64,000 nucleotides of DNA, from positions 127,887,123-127,951,122 of the forward strand of contig CP136069.1 of the NCBI GenBank assembly GCA_032622095.1, given 5' to 3'. Below, piece by piece: positions 22,680 through 33,007 of the stretch. The notes under the pieces are model-generated. The model worked only from the letters and a program-made list of their open reading frames with translations, made no database searches and was not told where the DNA came from. Made by a program: the position numbers and the translations under genes. This DNA comes from Siphonodentalium dalli. Taxonomy: Eukaryota > Mollusca > Scaphopoda > Gadilida > Siphonodentaliidae. Position 1 is the stretch's first letter, and the number at the start of each line of letters is the position of its first letter.

Positions 22680-23452
22680 GCCTTTAACTGTGTGGGGTTT
22701 TTTTTTCAGCAGACCTGCATGTAACTTCCGCACCGAGCTAAACTCCTTGTTAAAAAAGATCGCGAGGTGCTTTATATTCAAAATTAGACAACCATGCAGT
22801 TAGTGGTGATATAATCTACTATATAGCGGATACCGAGTTTGGTCTGATAGCATTATTTGTTCTATGCGATCCCAGTGGGAATGCTGGAGATCAGATTCTA
22901 TCTGACATGAATTTTTCCGATATCTTGCAGTAGTAAATCTCATTTAACTTTGCATAATGATCGTGCGATGGCGCGCCTTCTCTGCGACTTGTTATAGCAC
23001 ACCCGCCCATTATCTACAATATGGCCATTTAAATTTTGCTGAAAGGTTATTTTGTCCCATGATCATAGTTATACTGCTAATAGCACCGGAGATAATTTGT
23101 TTACTACACCCGTGGCACGCCAGAAATTACCGACGTAGGCTACATTAATTGTTATATGAACATAAGAACCGCGGGTTTGCGCGACATGAAAACAGCATCG
23201 TTCTGTTTATGAACTTGAATGATCCTCCTTCGAAATGAAACCATAAAACCACAAATGGTATGCTTTCTATACCAGAAAATAATTAGACCGTACACATCAG
23301 GCCATTAACATGAGGTTTATATGGTTATGTGCCGACATTTAAAAGAGGAAGTTCTGACACGCTGTGATTTTTTGGTCAGATGAGCAAAATTCCAATGATC
23401 GATGCTGTGAAGAGCGCCCAAAGGATGAATACATTGTGTAATGAAGAGCGCA
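22680..23452. other. No recognised feature
   Basis: Contains an open stretch at 22957-23148 without recognisable domains. The words 'gcccagtgggaatgctgg'-type near 22877-22895 were examined as a receptor exon and set aside. Confidence 0.35.
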
Positions 23453-23825
23453 CTCTATTATAGTTCTGGTTAAAACACAGACTCTACAGCTATGCAGTAG
23501 TGAATCTGAAGTATTTGGTGGGGATTTCTATTACCACCAGCATAATTACGTCAGTCTCACCCAATCAGAACATCATCAGGAAAGCGATGTATTCTATCAG
23601 GCGATTGTTGCAATGCCTTCAAAGTGGTAGATTCGTCACATTGCTAAAAAATAGCGTTTAAACATTGTCTGTCATACTGTCACACTACATGCATTCAATG
23701 CAGAAATTATGTTAGCCACACAGAGCTAACTCTTGTTGGTGATAATAGATAGCTATCAAATACTCCAGACTCACTATTGCATAGCTGTGGAGACTGTGTC
23801 TTAACCAGAACTGGCTCTATTATAG
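23453..23825. mobile_element. MITE with ~60-bp inverted ends and an 11-bp target duplication
   Basis: The same 11 bases, ctctattatag, occur at 23453-23463 and 23815-23825 in direct orientation. Just inside are inverted ends: left 'ttctggttaaaacacagact' and on through 'ctatgcagtagtgaat', with the right end mirroring it ('agactgtgtcttaaccagaa'). The element is 351 bp and non-coding. Long inverted ends plus a 9-11-bp duplication fit the Mutator-like superfamily; that assignment is inference. Confidence 0.9.
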
Positions 23826-23978
23826 TATGAATTTTTTTTTTTATTGTTTTCGACTTATCACTTATGATTGATTTGTATATTTTACTGATGCATGTGTGAT
23901 ATATTACGAATGATGGCGATTGTATTTTTCAGAATATTCTGATTTGAAGTCGAATCGGACGGAACATATTTCACCCTT

Positions 23979-24245
23979 TCTATACTAAATGGATTCTCCC
24001 AATAATTTATAAAAGTATAAATTGGAATGGTCTATTAATCATTTGGAGGGCTATTCAGATCATAAAAGCAGACCACAGATTTAAAAACAGTTAAATACAA
24101 ATTTAGAATTGTATATATTCATTGGTGGGAAATGTTCAGATAATAAGTTCAACAAACGAGCTATATAACTTATTGAACTTATTATCTGAACATTTCCTAT
24201 AGGAGAGCTACTCATCAATGGTGTTTTACAATATTTAAGGATAAT
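23979..24245 (+). repeat. Repeat family U, copy 1, with palindromic core
   Basis: Shares 'actaaatggattctcc', 'ataaaagcagac' and 'ttcattggtgggaaatgttc' with 42298-42540. The core 'aatgttcagataataagttc' is followed about 25 bp later by its full reverse complement, forming a hairpin at 24131-24198. A third, shorter member lies at 30443-30570. Confidence 0.85.
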
Positions 24246-24949
24246 ATCGGTTTCCGCGAAGCGATTTATAAAAGTTTGTGATTTGGCTTATGCCTTTAGA
24301 CATTAGGAAACAGAGATTATTCCTCATAATTATGCCATTGATTGTTAAATATTGATTTAAAAAACATTTTCGCCCTTAAAAGACGGTTGAAACAAGGAAC
24401 TATATGTTCTCAAATAACGAACCGAAAGAGAATCACTGCTCGAATAGGATCGGTGACGACTTGGACAGAAGACAACTCGCCCCATTCCCGTCCGAATAAT
24501 ATTGATCCATCTGTAGATCTAGCGGGTTTTTCCCAAAGCTTATGTCAAGGACGAAACAAAACATTGACCAAAATTAATAACCTTTGGATGAAAATTAAAC
24601 ATTATTAGCAGAATTTTGGAAGGGGAAAACATAGTTAGTCGCCATGTCAACTGGGAATCATGAACAGGCGATAATCAATAAGTTTAGTGAACATTTTCTT
24701 ACAGGAATTCTCCTATCTGTCGGCATTGAGCCAAATATTTTTCGATTTCGATTTTTTGCACACAGTCATTAAATTTTTGTCATTTTGTGAGAAACAAGTT
24801 TTCAAAAGAATTAAACTATCATGTCATTTAAGGAATTTTAAGATGATTTATTTAAAAAAAAACTAATATATTTGGTAAAATTTAAAGTGATTATTAAACA
24901 CTTGTGTCCAGACAATGCAGACATGAATATTATGACTATGAACAGTTTA
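24246..24949. other. No recognised feature
   Basis: An 88-codon open frame at 24342-24608 has no recognisable domain. Confidence 0.35.
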
Positions 24950-25735
24950 TGTGGAATCTCAGAAATCACAAAATGCTCTGTAATGTTTCAATTCATTTAT
25001 TTGCAGTCTAACGATAAACATGTTGCTACGCTGCGATTTTTCTTCTGTTTTCTCACAGGGACTTTGTAGCATTTGTATGGAAGAATAATTTGAACACCCG
25101 TCTACGAGCGGTACATCGATCTGTGGAATCTCATAAATCACGTAAACCTTCGTAACACTTTTTTAACATATCGCTACACTGAGACGAGTTGAAGAAATAT
25201 CCTGCGGTTTTCTCACAGGGACGTCATATCATTTCTAACACCCATCAACGAGCGGTGAGGATCTCAGAAATCATGTAACGTAATTCTTCATAACATTTTG
25301 TAACATAATTTATCGCCACACTGAGACGAGTTGGAAAAATATACTGCACACAGGGACTTTATATCATTTGTAACACCTGTCTACGAGTGGTCTCTGTGGA
25401 TCTCAGAAATCACGTAACGCTTCGTAACACTTTGTAACACATCGCTGCATTGAGATGAGTTTTAAAAATATGCTGCGGTTTTCTGATGGGGACTTAATAT
25501 CATTTGTGACACGTACCGGCAATGCTTCGTAACACTTTGCAACATATCACTACAATGAAAGGAGGTGAAGAAACATGCTGCATTTTTTACGGGGACTTTG
25601 TAAGTTTCAGTTTGTAGGGGCGGTCTCTGTGGAATCTCAGAAATCACGTAATGGTTTGTAACATACCGTTACACTGAGATGAAGGGAACACATATATTGC
25701 GGTTTTCTCACGGGGGACTGGGTATAATTTTTGGG
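24950..25735. repeat. Tandem array, ~135-170-bp diverged unit, about six copies
   Basis: Recurring words in fixed order: 'gtggaatctcagaaatcacg', 'cttcgtaacactttgtaaca', 'acactgagacgagtt', 'tgcggttttctcac' and 'gggactttatatcattt'. Units differ in length through internal deletions. Confidence 0.9.
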
Positions 25736-25847
25736 GACGTTTGTAAACAGTAATTAAAATTTCCATCCTATAATATAAATTGCAGTGCCCAGAAATGGCA
25801 GAATATATAATGTATATACGGTAGATCTACCACTAAGTGATGGTCTT

Positions 25848-25967
25848 ACCACAGGAGCTTGCAACTTGATCAATAACTGCCTTAATTAGCAATTTTTTTT
25901 GGCCCAGCCTTATGGCCAAAATTGCTAATTAGCCCAATTAAGGCATCAATTTCCAAGCCTATGTGGT
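25848..25967. mobile_element. Foldback element ~120 bp
   Basis: 'accacaggagcttgcaactt' and 'gccttaattagcaattttt' on the left pair with 'aattgctaattag', 'caattaaggc' and 'ccaagcctatgtggt' on the right. The loop is short ('ggccCAGCCTTATggcc' type). Non-coding. Confidence 0.85.
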
Positions 25968-27274
25968 CTCACATAAGTTACAAAATGCCCAGTGGTGCCT
26001 GGTGGGAAAATGTAAATAAATAAAACGAAAGCAAAAAAGTTGTGTAAGTTTAGTCATGCATTTCGTTAATAAATGTTGCAAATACGCGACAACATTTATT
26101 CTTAGTAAACAGCTTGGACATGTTTAATTCATTGGGGCATTGTATTTAGTTGGATGTTTATTTACTATTCTTTTGTCGGCTGTCATGCCATTCGTGAACA
26201 AAAATTGTGTACTGGGAAGCCAGAGCGAAGAAAGTAGCGTCGCTGGTTACTATGCAATGGACTACAAATATCATTGGGCGCTAGTAATTTTGGGTCGTTT
26301 TTTCTGCACTGATAAAATCTCGACCTAATGTAATTATCCGATATAATTACATTAGCTTTGATAAACACAACGGGAATTTACTATAGAGAATTAAGTGGGT
26401 GTAATTATAAAGGGTTAAACTCACATGGTGGTTTGGAGCTTCTAATTTTACCTACTAGTGCTCGCTCGTGCCATTTCTGTCCGGCTCCGTGGATCAATTA
26501 GAGGGTCGACAAATATGTGAAACACTTGTACACGGGCACTCTTCCAGGAGGAAACTTATCCAAGTCAGATGATTTTTGAAAGAAAAACAATAAAGAGCGT
26601 CCATTCAGGGACGTGGCTAGAGAGTCCCCGTGCAGGGGGAAAGTCCGCCTTGAAATTTCCAACTGCACCCCTCTCCATATTGAACCATACTAAACTCACA
26701 AGTTTGCAGAAGTCCATTTGAACCTCCTTAAATTGGGTTGGAACTTTCAAAACTGGTACCTCAAGATTTCCAACTGTTGGAAATTTTTACAAAAAGTAGA
26801 ATAATTATGCTACTGTTGGTCTAAAAACTGTTGAACATTTTGACCAACCACCCCTGTCGTGGCCACGTATCTGCGTTCATTGCTTGTATATTCCTGGCAT
26901 GGTATGTATGTATACATACAGAACATGTGTCTCACTCTTGCGCGAAAAAAATGATATTGCTATGAATTCGGGTTGTTCGGAGTATTATACATGTAATATG
27001 ACCACACACTAAACCACACGCATACGGGAATATCTGGCTTTAAAAAAATAATCTTATCAAAATCAGTTCATAGATAGACATTCCCATCAAATAAAATTCA
27101 CATAGACATTATTTCCTGGGGTGCTTATGATTAATTAAACTATATGTACACAAGGATTCGTCGAAAGAGTGGACCCTAATCGTAATCGTTTATAAATTTG
27201 GTCAATCGTACATCCGGGTATCTAAGAACTCCAAGATTCATAATGTAAAACTACGGGTCAAGAACGTCAAAGAT
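25968..27274. other. No gene; two short palindromes
   Basis: 26068-26100 forms a hairpin ('aataaatgttg...caacatttatt'), and 26326-26353 is a palindrome around 'atccgat' ('taatgtaattat' with its complement). Nothing coding is supported. Confidence 0.45.
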
Positions 27275-27761
27275 TTAACCCTTTCAGTGCCAGGTCCGAT
27301 TTTTGTATCAACCCTTATACCCTGTGCCAATGCATTATCTTATATATGCGAGTCGACCATAGGTCGCCTCGCATATATAAGTGAATGCATTGGCCTAACA
27401 ATGTTTCATCATTTGTTATTATTTTTTACAATTTTAATAATTTTTTCTTATATTCTTTAACAGACTTATTTTGTAGGTTTAGTGCCAGGGAATCTTACGT
27501 TTTTCATGGGCATCAAAAGTATTACTATGAATACTTGGTGATAGTTTTGAGTTAAAACATGACCCTAAGGTTTTATCCAGTTTGTTTTTAAATTCGCTAT
27601 AGCATGCTTAAGCATACCCAAAAAAAATTCAACCCAAAAAAATCTGAAGAAAAAAAACAAAAACAAAAACAAAAAAAAGGTTTTTATTATTTTTTTAGGG
27701 CCGATTTTACAGACCGTAAATTAGGGCCGATGAGATCGGCCCCTGGTACTGAAAGGGTTAA
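27275..27761. mobile_element. piggyBac-like MITE flanked by TTAA, with internal hairpin
   Basis: TTAA at 27275-27278 and 27758-27761 bounds a 479-bp element. Its ends are inverted repeats, CCCTTTCAGTGCCAGG on the left and CCCTTTCAGTACCAGG on the right read inward. TTAA targets and CCCT termini are hallmarks of piggyBac elements. No transposase is present. At 27325-27394 it carries a ~70-bp palindrome ('gccaatgcatt.tcttatata' pairing with 'tatataag.gaatgcattggc'). Partial relatives are at 43070-43189 and 60175-60540. Confidence 0.88.
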
Positions 27762-28175
27762 AACCCTATAAAACATAATAAACTGATAGTTTGATACAAA
27801 TTGTTATGGAATATAATCTACCGACATCAAAGTATTCAAAAGTGACGCTATTTGTATGTTGTCGAGAGGGAAGCGGGATGTGTTTTACTGTAACTATAAC
27901 CATTATATTTATTGACGCTGAGGGAGCTCTTTGATTGACATACTATATGGAGAAGCTTGTCCATTTAAAACCCAATAATACATAATAAACTGTCCGTTTG
28001 GTACAGATTGTCATGGAATATAATCTACCAACATCAAAGTATTCAAAAGTGACGCTATTTGTGTGTTGTCGAGAGGGAAGCGGGATGTGTTTTACTGTAA
28101 CTATAACCATTATATTTATAGACGATGGGTGAGCTTTTCGATTGACTTAATATGGAGAAACTTGTCCATTTCATC
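27762..28175. repeat. Tandem duplication, 207-bp unit, two copies
   Basis: 'catcaaagtattcaaaagtg' occurs at 27825 and 28032. The ~150 bases around it match closely ('gtcgagagggaagcgggatg', 'taactataaccattatattt'). The first copy directly abuts the right TTAA of the MITE. Confidence 0.93.
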
Positions 28176-28960
28176 ATATTCAGTTAATTTCAGCCATAAA
28201 AATGTCATCATGTCGATTTCAACGAAACTCAATGTAGCGTTCCCCGTTGACCGAGTCCGTATAAACCTGAATGTATATCTTCTGCGTTGTTCATAATTAT
28301 GTTTTCCTTTTCGATTCAAGAAAATAGTGGGATATCTATGGATTATCATATTCATGTATGCACTATTTAGTCTTAATATGGCAACACTTTTTGACACACC
28401 GTGTTCGCAGCCAAATTTTGGGGAGTAAGAATCTAGACCCGCGAACATGACGTGTGGCCACGTGCCAGTATCCCCGTTCTATATTTAGTATAACTATAGT
28501 CTTGGTAACCTGTCGTTCGCGAACACAGAAGCACATTGATTCGAATACACTCATATAGTATCCGTATGGGCATATTTCTTATGCGACTATTATTTATATT
28601 CTCCAAATATACCATATATAATATAGCGATAATTTTCCAACAATCGGATCAGCTACAGTTTGATCCGATGTTTTTTCCACCACCTCCTATCTTATGGAAT
28701 GCGCATGCGCTTAAACTGGTTGTTTCCTGTTATCGCTTAATTTACATGTCTTCTATAATCTATAACCTATCACCTTCTATCATATGTGTGGTGTCATTCA
28801 ATTGAGATATTTTTTTAATGTATCATAGAATATTTACATAGCCCGTCTATATTACACCAAATCCTGTTTGGTGATTGGTCAACTTCCAATTGGGTCACCC
28901 GGTTTACATCTCAATAATGGGAACAGTGTAATAGTGTAACATGCACGAACAGGAAGTTAC
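28176..28960. other. No recognised feature
   Basis: Overlapping short open frames on both strands (28116-28554) have no recognisable domains. Confidence 0.35.
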
Positions 28961-29444
28961 ATAAGGATTAACTGTCATGTGGACTGTTTTTATGGAGATG
29001 TAACCGTTAGGTAAGTGGTCATAACTTGTGTAAGTTATGACCACTTACCTCACGGTTACATCTCCATAAAAACAGTCCACATGACAGTTAATCCTTATAT
29101 TTATATACATTTAGCGAAAAAGCCACTTTTGTAAATGTATTTAAATCGAAAAGTGTATCGTGACAAAACCAGCCCAAAATATCACACAGCACCCTTGGCA
29201 AAAGTTAACATGAACAATTGAAACCAGACTATTTATTAAGTCAATCCTGCGCCAAATGCGCCCAAAACATTACGCGTTCGTCTTTCCAAACCCAAATGAC
29301 GTACGATGTTGTTAGGAGCTGACGTATCGATGTTGTTATGAACTGTTGCGCATTCACCGAGAAATAATTGCAACTAGCCACGTGGGCGTCGACCAATCAG
29401 AATGCTGGATTTAGTGATGACAACACTTAGTATATAAATATAAA
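28961..29444 (+). mobile_element. Hairpin-headed element B, copy 1
   Basis: The first ~140 bp is a near-perfect palindrome: 'ataaggattaactgtcatgt' to 'gtggtcataactt', a 4-base loop, then the complement back to 'acatgacagttaatccttat'. Downstream are 'catttagcgaaaaagccact', 'catggcaaaagttaac'-type words, 'cacgtgggcg' and 'agaatgctggatttag'. The whole ~480 bp recurs inverted at 59288-59810. Non-coding. Confidence 0.9.
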
Positions 29445-29711
29445 CTGTTAACCTCTAATCTGAACTAATCATTGAACGCGGTCAGTAGAATAATTGGGCG
29501 TGCTTTTAAAAGTTCAGCCGAATTGCATCTGAAGCCAGCTATATTCATATCGATCACGTTATCGTATACGTATAGCTAAGAGTTTGGACATTTTATATTG
29601 GGCTGACTTAATGAGCTGCATGGACTAGTCTCGAATTCTCGGTAGATTTTGTGAAAATAAATAAGAAACACTCAGCTTTTTATGGGAATAAATCATCAAA
29701 AAGATTTACAT

Positions 29712-29870
29712 ATATTTAAAAAATGAATGTCATGGATGTGTGTGTCATGTGGGCATACGGCGCTGTGGTCGTTTGTAAACCGCTTGCCCGTTTTACACAA
29801 TTTGCCCCAAACGACCACAGATACGTCTTTGCCAATAACACACCCACTACATTAATTTCTTAAATAAACC
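29712..29870. mobile_element. Imperfect foldback around CTGTGGTCGTTTG
   Basis: 'ctgtggtcgtttg' (29762-29774) pairs with 'caaacgaccacag' (29808-29820). Pairing continues outward with mismatches ('aatgtcatggatgtgtgtg' against 'cacacccactacatt'). About 155 bp. Confidence 0.65.
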
Positions 29871-30442
29871 GCCCATCACTGCCGTGAATTTAGCTGGTCG
29901 TTGCAGCGTCCCGTCGAAGGGGACAAATCGCTGGATTAGACTCTCCTCCTGTGGCGGCTTGTTTCACCCAACGATCTGACATCTTCAACTCGCCGTGATA
30001 CTGTCACAAGATCAATTCCATGTAGTGATAATATGCATTTAACGTACTTGTCGAACTATTTTAATCCCTGGAGCCGATCTGGGATGTATTAGAGTGATGT
30101 GAAACACTCCGGTAGGATGATAAAATATAAATGCATGGAGAATAATCTTGTTCAAAGTAGAAATTTTTACAAATATTATATCCAAATTTACAACACAGAG
30201 CGTCATATTAATTCAATGCAGCGACTCTTGATGGCGAAATCGTTTTTGTTAGTTTATCGCCGATAGATGCGTCCCGAATCGAGTAGTAAATATTTACATT
30301 TGAGCGTTGTACAGACGATGTTTTCTATGGAGTGGTACTGTCGATTTGCTTCAGATTTCGGCGATGTCAGTAGGATGCTACATTCCTCCAGTTGGGATAG
30401 TGCATGAAGACTAACTGATCAGTTTCACGCACCGAACAAGTG
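29871..30442. other. No recognised feature
   Basis: A locally GC-richer segment near 29880-30010 has no open frame with a known domain. Confidence 0.35.
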
Positions 30443-30570
30443 CATAATGTTCAGATAATAAGTTCAACAAACCAACTATATAATTACGGTCGTGTGTTTA
30501 ACTGTTATTATCTGGACATTTCCCAAGGGAACTACTCATCAATGTGTATTTAGTATAGAAATGGTTTCCA
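30443..30570 (+). repeat. Repeat family U, copy 2 (short)
   Basis: 'aatgttcagataataagttc', 'aacaaacc.actatata', then 'ttattatctggacatttccc' and 'actactcatcaatg'. The order matches 24131-24225, with the second hairpin arm diverged. Confidence 0.8.
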
Positions 30571-31340
30571 ATTGATCTTCAACAGAAAACTGAACATTTG
30601 AAATGCTTATCGTCGGGACGTTCAGTGGCAATCCTGGTCATCATAAAGATCTGCAGCACGAAAGCCCATATAGCATCGTTTGTCTGCTACATACGTTAAG
30701 GAGAGCTTATAAACCACAAGCTAAACGATTGAATATCGACATGTCCGGATTAAGACGCTAAACTGTATCTATAATATTTAATAATAGTTCAGTCGCGGTC
30801 GGTATGTTTTAAGTCAAGGGGGAGAACAATACGAAATGTCTCACATTGATGGCTTGTCAAGAAAGCGCATAAGATATAAATAACAAGTCAATATTTTAGA
30901 TTCAGATATGCGATTGATTTTGGCAGATTGACAATGCAGTATCTGCTAATACATGTAGAGGGTTTTTAACAAAATGTGGGGTTTTTATCGGTAAATCATG
31001 TCACCCACTGCCGGTGCTGTATTCTGTTTATCGTCTGTGCTATGAGTTTTCACTTATTTATTTTAACCTAGAATTGTGTGCCGGATTTGTGAAATATTAT
31101 AATTTTGGGAATCGGATTAGGTGTTTGTGGGTTATGGCCGTTAAAACTGAGGACGTATTCGATTGTGTTATCCCCCATATAAAGCATTATGTCAATAGTG
31201 TTGGTTAAAGTGGCGCGCTGGTTTAAAAAAATTGTATTTCACTCGCTTTATTAACATCAAACCTCTGTGGAATGCCACAACACTGTATGGGTATATATGT
31301 GTCAAGTCACTCTCAGCCCACATCCGCGTTAATGGTTATT
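30571..31340. other. No recognised feature
   Basis: A 64-codon open frame at 31014-31208 was considered as an exon but has no recognisable motif or good splice sites. Confidence 0.35.
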
Positions 31341-31796
31341 GTTAAAGGTACTCAATCCGATTAAACACCCCTAAATTACTATTTCTTTGGCTTCGGGGGT
31401 AAACAATATTTGATTCGAGTCGAGGAACACACTCATCAACGCTCAGAGAGATCGCATATCGATTTTTGAAGTTTGTTCATTTCAATTGTTCGTGGCCCAG
31501 AAAGACACCATCATACGGAAGGTCTCGGTCAAAATTGCGGATGAAGTTGGATAACTCTCCAAGTGGTAATACGGCCAAATGTCGTGAAGACTCAATTGAT
31601 AATACGGCGATATTTCGTTGAACAAAATGTTGATAAATAACACGTTTTGGAAAATTTGGTACCATAATTCACAGTGGTTAGCATTATTTTGTTGCAATTG
31701 ATCGATGCTGATGACTAACGCATATTTAAAAGAAATGTTGCTGTTGTTGTATCTTGATGATATGGGGACCCTCTGATCGGATTGAGTACATTGAAC
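31341..31796. mobile_element. Complete MITE-like element (family of 1-162)
   Basis: The left end GTTAAAGGTACTCAATCCGA and the right end (reverse complement) GTTCAATGTACTCAATCCGA match at 18 of 20 positions. The size is 456 bp. The right ~160 bp match the window's first 162 bp. No coding frame with homology. A target duplication could not be assigned. Confidence 0.75.
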
Positions 31797-33007
31797 CGAC
31801 TAATCGTCTACTGCCAGGGCATAATAATAAAGACCAGACCGCCTGCTCGGCTCCAACGGCAATAGATATAAAATACTCATTTCCCGGTTATAAAGCACCG
31901 GTAAAATACGAGCAATTCCGCGATTTGGACCTGCGGCTCATGCTATCAAATTCAAAGCGTTGTTATTAATTTACTCACAAAAACTGCGCTGCATTGAATT
32001 ATTATTTTCGATTTCAAGGATATAGTCAGACGGGGGATTGTACAATATTAACCACAGATATAACGCAGATAGGATATGATATCATGATACAGTAAAACGC
32101 ATAATGTTTCTATGGGAGTCTGTGCCTCTGTAGTCGCTCTCAAACACATTATGTCTTTCAATCTAAGATTGCGGCTCCACTCGTACAATCGATCACATAG
32201 AATTGATACTTTCATCTAATAACAAACATTTAGATTCTAAATTATGATTTATAGGCCCTGTCGAATGCTAAGATATTGCGTTATTACCTTATCAAACGGC
32301 GAACATTGATGGCATCCGTAAGCGAAAATAAGTAAACATATTTAGTGACCCTGCTCGGGCAGGATTGAATTGTATTACGCGACAGACAGTTTTCGCATGA
32401 GAGGCTTGGAAATCTCACGTTCAACGTATATATAACGGCTGACAATAAAACCTTACTTACTTACAAATGCCTGTTATCGTGAATGGTTTTAATTTGATCG
32501 GCATCAATATTCGAGGTGTCTAACAAAAAGATCATTTCGTCGTGGGTACGTATACATGTACATATTTGTGGACCGAAGATGGTACATGCATTTGCCAAAC
32601 CCAATGGTCCAACATTGCTTGGTTTAATTAACCATTGTTTCGAACCTGGGCTCAAGATAACCGTTGCATGCCCATAAACATGTAGTCGGTCCGGTCAATA
32701 TGTGCGCCAATTATGTATATAGTAACTGTAAGTTTACCTTGTTTATGGTATTAGACAAATACATATGTTTAAAGATACGGGCGGCGTTGGCGGTGGGTAT
32801 GCTGTTAAAATAGTCAGCTCCGTCAAAAACCGTCATAAACAGAAAGAATAGTAAAAAAGAATAGTAAAAAAAGCAAAAAGCGTTATTAGATCCGGGTATG
32901 GTAAACATAAAGAGCGTTATTTGTTTCTGTTTTCCGGATATGGAAATAATAAAGAGCGTTTATATCAAACGCAAAAAGAATTATAGGAGCCAGTTCCATC
33001 TTCCGAT
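31797..33007. other. Mostly featureless; possible retroelement tail near 32440
   Basis: 'acaataaaaccttacttact' (32435-32460) looks like a SINE/LINE 3' end with a (CTTA)n tail. At 32890-32965 lies the plus-strand copy of the AATAAAGAGCGTTTAT repeat also found at 17705-17790. No exon of the receptor was found here. Confidence 0.4.

Noticed and set aside
22860-22930. Possible receptor ectodomain exon with a W-E-C-W motif after 'gatcccag'
   Set aside because: The frame stops after a few codons, no donor follows, and the spacing does not match the W-D-x3-C-W pattern.
24895-24960. C-P-D-x...C stretch resembling part of a hormone-receptor domain
   Set aside because: No acceptor upstream, and it runs into the start of a non-coding tandem array.
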